In this document: one piece after another, positions 32,201 through 45,154 of the stretch | How positions within the stretch are numbered: the first letter of the stretch is position 1 | Layout of the letters: the number at the start of each line of letters is the position of its first letter | Source of the DNA: Orobanche coerulescens | Lineage: Eukaryota > Streptophyta > Magnoliopsida > Lamiales > Orobanchaceae | Direction: 5' to 3' | Assembly: GCA_033398695.1 (NCBI GenBank) | Contig: CM065814.1 | Location: 77,270,358-77,334,357, forward strand | Length of the DNA: 64,000 nucleotides | The notes under the pieces: model-generated | Seen by the model: the letters and a program-made list of their open reading frames with translations, nothing else | Databases searched by the model: none | Told to the model about the DNA's origin: nothing | Program-made: the position numbers and the translations under genes

Positions 32201-33296
32201 TCACCGTATTTTCGGAGTATTCGCGAGAGATTACCATGACAAGTACCTTGATATATGAATTATAACTACGTGAAATCATTGTTGCTGAAGTGTGTGAATC
32301 GTTTTACGAATTGGGTCGAGGACCCCAAATAACGATGAAATAGTTTTCTTGTAAATTGTTTTCCATATGCTGGGTCAAGGACCCAAAAGCTTTTGAATTT
32401 ATTTTCCAAAAGTATTCCCATTCAATTTTCAAAACTCCAAGACAGCGCAAGTCAATAATAATGTTTCCAAACTATCTTATCAATTTTTTTTAAAAAGGGG
32501 TTTTCAAACTAGATCTTTTGACTCATTGGGCTTATTTAAAGTTTCATTGGTGTTATGATCCATAAATAGAATATGGCTATGTGATTATCTTTCACCTTGT
32601 TGTAAGCGATTGCTTTTCTGTGTTGACTATGGCAATGCGTGGTTTGTGTTAAGGCTTCGCGGCTGTTGAGTTTTGTGTTGATATTGTTCGTATATCTTGT
32701 ATACTATGTACTTGCACTAGCAAAATTCCAGTTTGCTAACCCCTGAGTTTTCGGGGGGTGGGTGCCTGTTATGAGCTCAGGTTTTTGCAGCTCGGGAGTA
32801 GTCACGGGATTGGATTAGAAGGAGATGGAAGACGACGATGCAAATCACACAAGAGGCAGAGTCTTTTTCTTTTGTTTCATCTTGGTCGGTATTTTCTCAT
32901 TTGGTCGAGTATTCATCCCTTGCACGGGTGTAGTTTTCATTTATTAAATTGAGTCGTCATTCCTTTCCGTGTTCGAGTTTATTATTGTCATTGATATGTG
33001 AATTATGTTGGTTTTTAAATTGTTTAATGATCTTGTCGGTCTGTTTTGTAATTATTTTGACCCCTATCGGTCAACTATTGAGTAGTTTATTAGAGTTTAG
33101 CCTGGTAGATCCTTGTGAGAAGGGTCTACGGCATGTGACATTCCAGGTCGTATCCTGGGGGTTTTACAGATATGGTATCGGAGCTTAGCTTTGCGAAAAA
33201 CCTAGGTCGTTGGGTCAAGTCCATTTCCTGTGTAAGTCGCGCGCATCAGAGTTGTGATTAGTATCGTGGTTCCGACATCATCTTCAGGCAATCCGT
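32201..33296 (+). mobile_element. Second X copy: truncated LTR plus leader
   Basis: Matches 2006-2110 (CCGTATTTTCGGAGTATTCG start), then skips about 1 kb and matches 11655-12429 and 30510-30601, ending in GGGTTTTACA at 33168. A PBS (TGGTATCGGAGC, 33173-33184) and 112 bp of leader follow, so it is a 5' LTR and not the 3' LTR of the first copy. It is cut at 33296 by G5. Confidence 0.75.
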
Positions 33297-35082
33297 GATT
33301 AAAACAGCCCCAGATCCGACCGGGAATATTACAGTGCCGTGGCCCCCGGAATGGAACCCACAAGGCTTAAAGAAACTTTCGCAAACATTTACAAATACCC
33401 AAGAGTCCAACGACGGTACTATCTTTAAAACATTTGAAGACTACATAAAATCTGTTTATCAAAACCGTCGTAAAATCTCGTTTGAAAGGACAAGGCCTGA
33501 AATGCCAGAACTCAACAATTTAAAAACATACGTTAAGCTATCACTTACACGTACCGACAACATAATTTAGAAATGGTTGCCAAAGTAACATAAGTTACCA
33601 GATACCAAAAGGCCATCTAAAAATACTCACGCAGCGGAAAAGACAAACAATTAAGAATACTCTAGTAGTGGAATGCAACACTGATCAGGAAACTCAATAC
33701 ACAATTACATGCCCTAGCCAGTATCCTCCGGGAAGCTCATCTCTCCACGACTGCTACAAGCTCGATATCTCAAGAACCCAAAAAGAAATCCCACGACGGG
33801 GTCAGCCATAATATCCAACAATGATAACCGTCACATCACATTAATAATTACATACCAATGAGAATGCAAAATAAGAATACGACCAATGTAATCTTATCGT
33901 CATAACTTTATTTACTCAAATAATTCTCATCATATTAACCATCATCACAAGGCACGTCTCGTAATCTCGATTAATCAATAAACTCAAGCACAACATCATA
34001 CGGTACCTCAAGCAATACCCAAGATTCTCAAAACATCATCATAACTCACAGTACGGAAATATACCAACTCCGACCAATTCGATCCATCGGATATCATCAT
34101 CAAATCTCCACATGAAAACTGTTTTTCCATCAAAGACAAATACCAAGGGGAATATGGAACATACCTCGAGATGCACAATACCACGACAATCACGTCAGTC
34201 TAATACGAGATCAGATCAATACATCATACAGACACGGTCTTAATCACAAGACCTACAAATGCATACTCATATGACAACATCAATATGCTCAAAACAATAA
34301 CAACAGTGTATACTCAATGGAAATCCCATGATCCAGCGCCCTCAGCATAGATCCCAAGATGATCCTACTAGATCAACACGAGGTGGATAACCAACAATAT
34401 ACATATGCACAACAATGCATGTAAAACCAATGATGCGAATCCACAAGATGATCCCGTCGGACCATAGTGAGGTGGAAAACCCGTCCAATGATATAATGCC
34501 CTCAGCATAGATCCCAAGATGATCCCGTCGGACCATAATGAGGTGGACATCTGATCCAGCGCCCTCAGCATAGATCACACGATCCCATCGGATCAACACA
34601 ACATAAACAATGCAATTATGCATACACATATGCAAATCAACATGTTCATCAACATGAACAATATAACATGAACGACACAATGACAATTCACTAGGACGAC
34701 CTCATGTTCAACAACATGAATGACAATATGCATGATGAAAATCATTAACACTAAACCAATTCAATATATAATACTTGCCCCGAGTCCTTCGCGAGCAATC
34801 TCGATGTCAAATCATCACCGACGATTATCCTCGATGCTGGCGATCCAACATACCACGGACTATAGATAACTCATACCCTCATCTTTACCGAAACATATTC
34901 TCGATACTCAATTATGCCAATAACAGATGTAAATCATATACATTACGATTTAACTCCAAAATCGGAAAAACGATATACAATCCAAGTCCCTAGAGTTCAC
35001 AATAATAATCATTGCTATATGCATTATAACGAAATGAAACTGAAATCATTCATTAAACATTATAACTGAGAAAGTAATAACT
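33297..35082 (-). mobile_element. G5: truncated gypsy LTR
   Basis: Start is a decayed TGTAACACCCC (CAGCCCCAGATCC), followed by the conserved terminal block ATATTACAGTGCCGTGG and CCCACAAGGC and, at about 33790, the CGGGGTCAG motif seen in G3 and G4. This identifies a minus-strand LTR. No array, PBS or coding sequence is visible before it is cut by G6 at 35083. Confidence 0.6.
34331..34580. repeat. ~70-bp imperfect repeats in G5
   Basis: CCCTCAGCATAGATC recurs at about 34339, 34499 and 34562, alternating with GATGATCC and GAGGTGGA blocks. It produces low-meaning ORFs on the minus strand. Confidence 0.75.
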
Positions 35083-37288
35083 TGTAACACCCCAACCCGA
35101 CAAGAATAGAAGTATCACATTATGGTGAAATATTAGAACAAACATAAATAAACACAAGCGGAAGTCTTAAATAATATCAAAGGAAAAAAACAAGTCAACA
35201 CGACTTGATCGTTACATAAGTTCCAAGATAACCAAATGAAAGGAAATATAAACAGAATCTAAACGAAGGTGAAATCTCTAGTTAAGTCCACTCTAGCTCC
35301 TACTCTCAGCCCAAAGATAGCCCCAACTTTGCTTGAATAACCTGTCGCGGAGAAAAGAAATGCGGCTGAGCTAAAAAGTCGAGTGAATAAATATAGCAAT
35401 ACAAAACAAAAATATAAAAGTGGAGTTCAATTGGAGTAATAATGGAAAAGCATAATTAGGCATAATTTGTAGCAAGTGGAACATGTGTATAGGCTAAGTA
35501 ACAAGAATCTATGCATTCGCCTGCATAAAAAGAATCAAAATAACCTTGCCTCATATCATAACATAATCTTTAATCTTCATACCCAGTAGAGTGAACAACT
35601 CCCAAAAATGTGAAAGGCGTGTATTGCACACAACACCAGTCACCAAACATATCAGATACAGATATAGATACAAATCAAATCTAAGATGCATCCATACGCC
35701 CCTGCAGAAATCATAATCATAGTGACCACAATATATAATAAAAGGGACGGAATGGAACATCCCGACCACCCTGGAGTCATACCATTGGTGCATCAATGAT
35801 ACAGACATGGAACCCCCATGACTAGTGATACAGATACAAAATACATAATAAGAGCCATCATAGTTACACCAAGGATTCATAGGTTCAAATCTAAGGTTCA
35901 ATAACAAAGGTTCATAATGAAAGTTCATGTCAAAATTTCAAAGTGAAGGTTCATATCAAAGGTTCATAAATCTCTAGGTTGTCAATATCAAAGGAAACCT
36001 TAAGAATAAGGTCAGAATATCCGTACCTTAGAAAATGGGATGAGATCAAAAGGAAAGAACCCAAGAAAGATGGTTCACTTCTTCTTCAATGAATCTACAA
36101 GAATTTGGGATCATTTTATGCTTATTAGCCCATTTAATGTCGTAACGGATTCTTAATTACTTAACACCATTCATAATGTGATTAGGGTTTCGTTATTGGA
36201 ATTAGGTTAACATATGACCAATTCTATCATAATTAATGTTCAAGTGCATTATAGGGTTCAAATATATTAAATGGTATTAAAATCACAAAAATCTTAACTT
36301 CTAACAAAATTCTGGTTTTACTATGTTTTAGACTTCACTTTATAAATTTTAACACCACACCAGATGTCAAAATAAAAATTCACCAAAATTATCACAGAAG
36401 AATATATGTCTTAGGAATCTACTTGAATTCTCGCAGATTTTATTATTAAGTGTAGGTACCCTACAAAAATTATATCCCCAGACCTACCCAGAAAATTAAC
36501 TGCACATACATGCAGAAAGTTTGTATTTGATTAGCCCATTCATACACTTTGGAAAAATCTAAATTCCAGGAAGTCTCTCATAACTTAGATATTACATCTT
36601 TAAAAGGAGAGCTGTGAACTCTTTATAGATTTGACATGAAAAATCATACAAGTCGACTGAAGAAATTTTCTCAAAACGCTGTTTTGATGTACGATCATAT
36701 AAAATTCAGAAACGTACCCAAATGAACTCCAATTTACTCCAAACCAATTGGGTCAGTTAGTAATCTCTTTAAACTTAGTTTTTAGACTCAATAAACTCAG
36801 AAAAACACGTTGGTATAATCAGTTTGCACCCACTTCAATACGACATAAAATTTCTGTCATCTTGAAAACTCATAAAATCACCACTAAACCCTAATACTTC
36901 TCATTAATTACACACATCACATTAATTATCTAGGGTTTTAATTTACAACAGATTGAATATGAGTGTGATCTCTTTTAAACATGTTTTATATAATACGAAT
37001 TGTGACAAAATAAATAGATTAGTTATATGTTAATCGTTTAGGGTTTTAGGTGTTCAAGATATTCAAATTAATAACATATGTGTGTCGAGTTGTTAACAGA
37101 CACAAGGGTTATTGGATACCTTTTGGATCGAATGGAACACAATTACAGCTTAGGATCGAATGAGGAAGAGAACAGGCACAGGAGAACACCACGAAACAAA
37201 CCCTAGGTCACAAATAAGACCCACAACAACAATAACCAGTGATCACCACAGCAGCCAGGTTTGAGAGTCTCGAATGGAACACCACAGC
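35083..37288 (-). mobile_element. G6: gypsy-type LTR or LTR fragment
   Basis: Starts TGTAACACCCCAACCC at 35083 and has the typical GCGGCTGAGC segment near 35370. From about 36000 it is AT-rich and without a gene. The far end is unclear; it stops at the latest where G7 begins. No PBS, PPT or coding part was seen, so a solo LTR is possible. Confidence 0.5.
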
Positions 37289-40100
37289 TGTAATGCCCCG
37301 ATCTTTTATATGCATGAATTATTATGACCTCAACTGCGACATTAGAGTTTTGCATTCACAAATAATAAAATTCTGACTAATGGAGTAAGTTTAGAACTAT
37401 TTACACATTTTTAATTCAGAAATCGGATGTTCAATTATTTGGTTGGGTTTACCTTCCGAATTTGATTTTTATGTTTCGATAGACAGAATCGTGATTCCTT
37501 CGACTTCTATATACACCACTTTTACGTTATGAGTACGATTTTCAAAAGTTTACTTTTTTAATTTTCGGGTATATTTTATGTCGAGTCGTTTTCTCGGAAA
37601 ATTTGCGTTCCGTAAATCGCGAAACTTTTCTCCGACTTTAAGCTGTAAGTGCGATACTATAATTTAAGTATATATCATACATTTAATACCCGAGTAACTT
37701 TATCTGTGGAGGAGCGAAACGTAGAATATTATTCGACCGCTTTATGATGACGTCTAGGGTTAACCTAGTATATAAAGGGACAACACCTCCCTTTCATTTT
37801 TCCTCCTCACTTCATCTTCTTCCTCTCTTCTTCTCACTTTAGCCGCACCCCCCTCACCATTGATGTTCACCATTGTTCTTCATTAAGAACTCAAGTTACA
37901 AGCTCATTTTGTGTTCCAAACTTGAAACAAAGTTCATATTCAAGTAAGTTATCTCATTCTCTTCATTTATATCCAAGTAAAAATAGGTTTTAGCCCACTT
38001 TAAAATTTGGAAAATATATGAAGATTTTAGGTTTAATGTTATAATGTTTTGTATGTTGTCCCTAAGTTGATTTTAAGGTTCTTGAAAGTGTTTAGAACAA
38101 GTTTTAATCATGCTTTCATTTTCATGTCTTGGCCGAAAATTTTAGGGTTTTATAACAAAATCATATGTTGATTTTCTTATGATTTTCTTACACAATATGT
38201 TGCTATATGATAATATGATGCTATGATGAATTGATGAGATTTTTATAAAATGTTTGGTATTTTGAAAGTAAGGAAGAAACATGTTTAGTTCTTGATATGT
38301 TGTTGTATGTTCAAAAGTGACTTGATAATTGTGATGAGGTATGAAATGAGTACATGATATGTTTTTGTTAGGGTCATTTATATGTTAGGACCAAGAATTT
38401 GATTATCAATATGAGTGTATGTTAAGTTTATTGCTTGATGTTGGAAACAATTGATGCTTGATGATACTTGATATTAATGATGTTTGAAGGTTTAATGTTG
38501 GGAAATAAAAATGAGTAAGTAGTTATGTTTTCAAAAGAAAAGATTACGAAATGGAGTTCGTAATGTCGAGAAGCATGCTTTTATGTCGACTCCTATATGT
38601 GTTATAAGTATGATATGCATGATTAGAGTTTACATGTTTAGGGTTTTCGTTGCTAGAAACGAGCTCTAGGTTAATATGATGTTTTTCCCATGTTCGTCGG
38701 ATATTGGCAGCTTCATTACACTTCACGGAAACGGCCATAACTTTCTCCACGTTTAATATTTTTGAGATCTGTAACATGGACATGAAACTAGACTTCAGTG
38801 GCTTTCCAGTGGTTTAAGATACACTATCTAGTTCTTACTGCATTAATAGAATGCTAATTCTTTCCAGCCTTGATGCACATTATGTTATGATTATGTTAAG
38901 TGTTTGATGATGGTTTTCGAACCAAGAAATGTGCAACGGAAATGAGTATCGGTTACCATTGTTAGTATCTTTATATGTTATATGGTCAGTTAGGTTCTCT
39001 GAGAGAATCATAGCTTTTATTATTACACTTTAGTCGAATGCAAAACTCTAAAGTCCAAACATGTAGATCGAGTCCGTTGTCCGTTAGACTTCGTTAAGTT
39101 CGATCGACCGCTAAACTTAGTTGTTTCCAATGAAAGGTGGAGCAGCAGACTGAAGCGTAAGGAAGAGCCGAGAATCATTTTTCTTGCGTTTATTACTTGT
39201 CCAGGTGGGCTTTCTACACGAAATGGTTATGTCGGCTTTCTATACGAAAATGATTTGAGCTTTGCTCTATTTTGATGAAATGTTTTACTAGCAAATTAAG
39301 ATTTCAAATGATTATGATGCATAAAATTTTTTATGTGTATTCTTATGAACCTATCACTGTTGGATTGCCAACCTATGAAATGATCGGATCCTGAGATAGA
39401 CAAAGGTCGCTGGCCAAGGTTAGTGTACACAATACTCGGGATTGTGAACTCTCTTCGGAGTGGCCGATATCGGGGAGTAACATTCGGGGGAGGTGGCCAC
39501 CTTCCCCAGCGTAAATTATGGATATGGTGAATCTGATGATATATGCTATGAAATGAAATGCTTTAGTAAACATGGGCTTTTTCCTAAAACCCCCGTGTGT
39601 TACTACTTATATGCATGATGACAAATACAAAAGCATGTTTTATGTTTTGGTAATATGTTCATGGAGTGCGTTGTACTCATCCCTGTATATCTTTTAAAAT
39701 GTGCAGGTTGAGCAGGGGATGTGACGGAGGGTATTGAGTGGAAGTATTTTGTTTACGATCAATGTTAAGCCCCGGTTACATATCTTCATATATGTAACCA
39801 ATCATGTTTTTCCGCTGCAAACACTCTTTATGATTTTGCTTTCTAAGTTATGCCGATTGTAATACGCTCTGAAGTCTTTTTCTAAACTTCAAGGCTAATA
39901 TTATAACTATGTATTCTACTTTGGATTCTAAGTCATTCGGACGGGGTTGACTTCCCTTCATGATACCTTGATAGGTCATTCATGGAAATCCACCCATATT
40001 CCTTATGAAACGTATGTCTCCCCCTTTCTTCCCCGCTTCTTAATTTCTACCCCGGGTCATGCCCTGGCTGAGCCGTCCTTAGGGATAAGGGGCCATGACA
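37289..40100 (+). repeat. G7 5' LTR (2,812 bp)
   Basis: Begins TGTAATGCCCCG and ends GGGGCCATGACA, directly followed by a tRNA-Met primer site, so it is a plus-strand 5' LTR. Promoter at 37769 (TATATAAAGGG). I find no palindrome array before it, in contrast with neighbours. ORFs inside are short and not conserved. Confidence 0.82.
37769..37779 (+). promoter_or_regulatory. G7 TATA box
   Basis: TATATAAAGGG followed by ACAACACCTCCC and a pyrimidine-rich leader. The G8 promoter has nearly the same sequence. Confidence 0.75.
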
Positions 40101-40552
40101 GAATGGTATCAGAGCGGTTCGTTCGCTCTGAGTCTATGTTCTTTCAAGCGAAGTTTAGTTTGATTCTCTAAACTGATTTAAGAATTAATTGTCAACTCAA
40201 CACCCCGCCACGTCAAGCTCAACTGAAGAGTAAGGTAAAAGATTTACTTGTCTTTATGATTCAATCTTATTTTGCCATGAAAATGTATCTCTTTATCAAC
40301 TTTTATGAAATGTTAATTATAAACATATATGGAACGATATATGTATGACGAAGCATGTACTATATGAATTTTTATTTTACGATTTACACATGAATTGTTG
40401 CTGATGAAGAAACATGAAAGACGAGAACCTTGAAACTTCCTTAGTGTCTTATATTTCGCGAACGAGAACTTATGCGCCTTAAGTATTCCAGCACATGTAC
40501 GAATATTGCGGACGGACAATGACGATGTAATAACGAGGATCGATGAAACAGT
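40101..40552 (+). other. G7 primer binding site and leader
   Basis: PBS TGGTATCAGAGC at 40104-40115. The leader has no ORF of note and is cut at 40553 by G8; any gag-pol would lie beyond the window. Confidence 0.75.
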
Positions 40553-40705
40553 TGTAATATCCGGATTTATTATTGTGTATTTCATCTGTTGTTGAACCCT
40601 GTATTATTCGGAATTGTGATCTCGATAATTGGAGTATTATATTTCCTATATTTGTATCCTTGTACATGAGTATATCAACATGTAAATTTTCTCATGCGAA
40701 CACGT

Positions 40706-40945
40706 GATAACGTACGCTAAGAATGTAGCTTAACGTACGTTATCGGCTAAAACTAGCGTACGCTACGAATGAGGAATTACGTGCATTAGGCAGTCAATTA
40801 CTGAGCTACGCAGCTAGCAGATGCGCCAGCCGGACATGGGTCCGGATAAGATTCCCTCAGATGAACCTGGACAGTTTTGGAGTCAACGTTAATTAGCATG
40901 CGCTAAGGACAGTACGATAGCGTGCGGTAAACAACTATCGTACAT
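40706..40945 (+). promoter_or_regulatory. G8 LTR palindrome array (mixed words)
   Basis: Words include TAACGTACGCTAA, TTAACGTACGTTA, TAGCGTACGCTA, TAGCATGCGCTA and TAGCGTGCGGTA, intermediate between the G4 word and the G1 word. About seven copies, ending just before the TATA box. Confidence 0.72.
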
Positions 40946-40949
40946 AAAC

Positions 40950-40960
40950 TTTATATAAGG
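40950..40960 (+). promoter_or_regulatory. G8 TATA box
   Basis: TTTATATAAGG followed by GACAACACCCC, the same start-site context as G7. Confidence 0.75.
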
Positions 40961-41632
40961 GACAACACCCCATTTCTTTTGGTTTACGATTCTATCACTC
41001 GTTCTTCATATCTTGGATAGTCCAGAGAGCCTTCCCTACTTCTTAAACGCATATAAACCCTCCTTATATGATCATTGAAGATTGGAGAGTACTTACACTT
41101 GATCATTGAAGAAGAAACTCATTTTGGAGTGACACACAAGCAACCGGGGTTGAAGTCTACCTATTGTCTCGGTGTTTCCTTCATATTAAGGTATGTTAAT
41201 ACTATCTCCTATCTTGGATTCGTGTTAATAAGGATATGAGGATTATGCTATCAAGATATTCAGTTCCATTGATGAATTATCCAAACAACATCATGTTTAT
41301 AAGTTGGAATGTTTATACTTAGATATAATCATTGGAAACATCATGATTATCATCGTACCACGTCGAATGATGGGAGAAATATTCTGAGATTGATTATCTG
41401 TATTGATGATGTTACCATATTGGTGGTAGACGTAAAGTTGTTATCACTTTTGTTAAATGGAGTTAGGAAAGAATCATAGAAGATTTGCATCCTTTCTTAT
41501 AAGTTGGAATTGTTAGTTCATCTTCTTGGTTAAATCGGGATGTAATGATGATATTGGAATCTAGTGCATCGACCTTAAGAACACCAAACTTCACATGAGA
41601 ATTGTAATCAAGATGGAATATGGTGTTGTTAT

Positions 41633-42780
41633 TGTTGGGATAACAAATCACTGTATCGATGCTGCCCTGTATCGATCGTATTGTCAGAATGTTTTGACAA
41701 TATGCCAAATCCGGAATACCGCCTCTAGCTGTATCGAATAGCAGATCAAAGTATCAAACCTGTATCGAAGACTTCTCGCAGTCCCAACCATACAGTATAT
41801 TGATCATACAACAAAGAGTCCCGCAAAGCTAAAGTATGGAATCTGTCTCGAATATCAATACAGTGATACCTTCCATACATCTCTCAACAGGACAAGAAGG
41901 AACTTCAGTATTCGCTAGAAGTCAAGTCTTGTTGATAAAGAAGTATTTAAATACTGTAAGTCAGAAGATCTTCAAAATCCCGCAATATCCGGATCTCAGT
42001 CAATATTAGTTGTCGCAGAATCTTGCCTCAACGGATAGAATGGCTATATATATCTCCAGAGTTTGAAGATCATCAACTACTGATCAACATCTGAAAAACT
42101 ACTGAACGACTGAATGACTTACAAACGATCAAGCTTACAAGAAATATTAAGAGCAAAACATATCTCCCCAAGCTTTCCTCTATTCGGATATAAGAGATAT
42201 ACAATGCTCAAAACCTTGAACAACACATCATCAGCTTATCGCCCAGAAAGTCATAGCTGTTGTTCAACCCTGTTCTATCTTTGAACAAACTCATATTAGC
42301 CCTGTGTGGACTGAGGAATCTTTGCTTCTCCTGAACTGTGTGTGAAGGACTTGCATCGAAGAAGACGAAGCTTCAGAACTGTGTGTGAAGAAGCCAGTCA
42401 AAGTGTTAGCTCAAACCAATCTATGTGAACGGTTGAAAGCTAAGATCTTTATATCAATCTGTGTGAATGATATATTGATCAAGTGTTGTTATAATTACGT
42501 AGTTGTGTACGCAGTAATTATAATGAACTTTTTACTCCTGTGTGTAGGACCAGCGACGTAGAGGGGCTTACCTCGAACCACTTAAATACTGTGTTATTTA
42601 CCTTCTGCTTTTATTGTTTTATTTAACTGTGATTATTTAAGTATACACTGCACATCGAGTTGCTGTATCCACAACAACTTACTATATTTAAGACTTCCGC
42701 TACGCATTCAGATTTAAAACAGTACAGCTTGTTGTTTAAAACACTTTCCAAGCTGTATCCAGTATACTTAGTGGCCAACA
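41633..42780 (+). repeat. C2 5' LTR (1,148 bp)
   Basis: Same architecture as the C1 LTR (CTGTATCGA words, TATATATATC near 42045, CTGTGTG series near 42302-42545) but clearly diverged from it. Compared with the 3' LTR it lacks about 22 bp near 42030. Confidence 0.92.
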
Positions 42781-42782
42781 AG

Positions 42783-42794
42783 TGGTATCGAAGC
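42783..42794 (+). other. C2 primer binding site
   Basis: TGGTATCGAAGC, one G-to-A change from the tRNA-Met complement. Confidence 0.85.
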
Positions 42795-42889
42795 GGTTGA
42801 TTCAAAAAAGAATCAGTCGTATTTTTAACCGAATCAGATCCAAAATCACTTATTTTATAAAACAGTCTTTTTCATTCCTGCATTCTCAT

Positions 42890-43411
42890 ATGGATACATC
42901 AATGATCAATAAAGTACCTATGTTCTCTATTAACGAGTTTGATGATTGGAGAATCAGGATGGAGGCTCATCTTGCAGCAACGCACGAAGAAATGATTTTT
43001 GTTATACAGGATAGCCCCATTAAGATCATGAAGGTAAACACGGACGCAAGGATTGAAGGCCAAGCCTATGCTGAGATGCTCGAGAAGGAGCGCGAACAAT
43101 GGACCACAGATGAAAGAAAGCGCACCAACCTCGACAATGTTGCAAAGAATGCGTTGTTTGTCACTCTCGACAAAGGCACATTCTCGAAGGTAAAGAGTTG
43201 TAGAACAGCCAAGGATATCTGGGATAAACTCAAGTTAATTTGTGAGGGAACTGAGCTCTCCAAAGAAAATAAAATTTCAAAATTAACTCAGCAATTTGAA
43301 TCTTTTGAAATGAAACCAACTGAAACACTTGAGGAACTTGACCTCGGATTCACTGGAATTGTTGGTGAACTTGAAGCTTTGGGCAAAATTTATAAAGGGA
43401 GAAAAACTTAA
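42890..43411 (+). pseudogene. C2 gag N-terminal core
   Basis: The ATG at 42890 is chosen because it matches the C1 start; the frame is open from 42782 by chance. Sirevirus gag motifs are FSINEFDDWRIRMEAHL, NLDNVAKNALFVTLD and CRTAKDIWDKL. One extra G near 43400 shifts the frame and ends this part at 43411. The gag would form the particle shell. Confidence 0.9.
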
Positions 43412-44450
43412 AGATTTTCAGATCTCTCCCACAGCTATGCGTGTGTCGTGTAACCTTAGTGAAATATCTACCTTTGATCTCTTTTCTGACCTCAAAGCTT
43501 TCGAGTATGATATAGACAGGAGAGAAAAATCTGAAGAATCTCCAACTTGGACTACAACCTTAGCCGCTGTATCTAACCGTCGACACAGCATGCCCAGTCC
43601 ATCAAATCTAAATTTCAAGAATGCTGACAGTGACGACGATATCATGTCATAATATGAAATGGCGCTCCTCATGCACAAATTCAAAAAGTTCATCAAACAG
43701 TCTGGAAAGACTTCCTACAGGCCCAAGCCTGTTCACAAGGTAAGTACTGAAACTTCCTCTGGTGACGCTAACCTATGCTATAATTGCAGGAAACGAGGGA
43801 ATTATGCAAAAAAATGTCCTCATCCCAAAGTTCAAAGGTTGCCGCAAGCCGATCAACAAGAGAGGGATGAACAAAGACGCGCTTGGAAAAACAAGCTCAA
43901 GGCACTGATAGGAGAATCAGAAGCCTCCCCCACACCATCCAAATCCGAAGAATGTCTTCAGGTGGTCACTGAAAGTGATTCATCTGATGATGAGTTCGAA
44001 GATAAGGCATACATGTGCTTTATGGCAAAGGACATTCCGGAAGAAGAAGATAGCGATGATGAGGTAAGCTCAACCTCAGCTATTCCAGTAAATGCATCCC
44101 ATACTTTCGAAAACATGATGAATGAATTTAAAAATATTCAAAAAGCCCACGAGACTTTGAAAAATGAAAACATTCAGATCCAACTTTCCAACATAGAGCT
44201 GAAAGAAGAAAACGACTTGCTAAAGATAAATTATGAAAATATGTCTATTGATTGTGAAAATAGCAAGGTCGAGTATGAAAAACCCGTGGAGAGCAATCAT
44301 CCACTTGCTCATGAACTAAGTGAGACTAAGTCTCAAAACGGAAGTAAGACAAATGATTTTCTTCTACTTCAAGCTAAATTTAATACTCTCGAGAAACGAG
44401 AAAGCGAACTTGAGACCATTCTGAAATCTTTTGATAAATCATCTAAATGA
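43329..44450 (+). pseudogene. C2 gag C-terminal core, zinc knuckle and coiled coil
   Basis: After the frameshift: ISTFDLFSDLKAFEYDI, a stop at about 43650, then in another frame the zinc knuckle CYNCRKRGNYAKKC (43776-43817). The family pattern needs His at the ninth position; here the codon at 43800-43802 gives Asn. Next are an acidic Ser-rich segment and a long coiled coil (ELKEENDLLKINYENMS...KFNTLEKRESELETILK) ending in a stop at 44450. C1 retains only this C-terminal part. Confidence 0.87.
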
Positions 44451-45154
44451 ATGGAAGAAATTCTAAGCACTGGGCAACATGCTCATGACAAAAGTGGCTT
44501 AGGATACAACTCATTTTCAAACAAAGGGAAAACTAGTACTGTGTTCGTCAAGAGTGTGGAACACATTCTTGTATCGGAAGATACTCCTAGTCCTGTGAAG
44601 GAACCTACTGCACCGCGAAAAGCAAAGGCTGCCATTCCGCCCCCGCAATCCTATTCAAGACAGTGGAATCATAAGCCGTTCTAACCTGTAAGGTGCACGC
44701 AACAGCATGCTCCCCGATCATATCAACAGCACCAACAGCCATTCAGAAAGAAGGTTGTATCCAAATACCAAAGGCTTACACGGCAGTACTTTCAGTACAA
44801 CATGCCTAGGTATTGGATACAGGAGCCTCGTCATTCATCGAGACAGCAAGTGTCCGCACAGTATCAATAATAGTGTTGGGAATCCAACTGGAGACCCAGA
44901 ACGCAAGCTGTAAGGCCAAAGAAAATGGCTCCACCTCCGAGACAGCATATGTACTGGATTAATAACCCTAATTTTTACATGCATAATGATTATCATGGAT
45001 ACAGTAACTACGTACATGCCACACGTAGATACCGCAAGTCTGTACCAAATGATACCTACAGTAAACCAATTGTTGTCAGGAAAGTTTGGGTACCTAAAGG
45101 CACTAACATTCACGGACCCAACAATCAAAGGGGACCTAAATCTACATAATTTAT
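44451..45154 (+). pseudogene. C2 gag basic tail to protease junction
   Basis: EILSTGQHAHDKSGLGY, a Pro/Lys-rich stretch ending in a stop at 44684, then Arg/Gln-rich pieces in other frames and YSKPIVVRKVWVPKGTN (to about 45110). The last motif is the usual junction just before copia protease in this lineage. Needs at least three frame changes. Confidence 0.75.

Noticed and set aside
31995..32258. 87-codon ORF
   Set aside because: Runs through a 20-bp direct repeat into the truncated X LTR; no domain or conservation.
40101..40120. tRNA gene fragment at the tRNA-Met-like sequences
   Set aside because: Only the 12-bp complement of the tRNA 3' end is present, next to an LTR edge: primer binding sites.
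42782..42889. Upstream extension of C2 gag from an ATG at 42782
   Set aside because: The ATG sits in the primer binding site region; the C1 homologue starts at the equivalent of 42890.
43739..43789. Mini-intron with GTAAGT, CTAAC and TTGCAG in C2 gag
   Set aside because: About 50 nt is shorter than normal plant introns and removal would delete half of the zinc knuckle.
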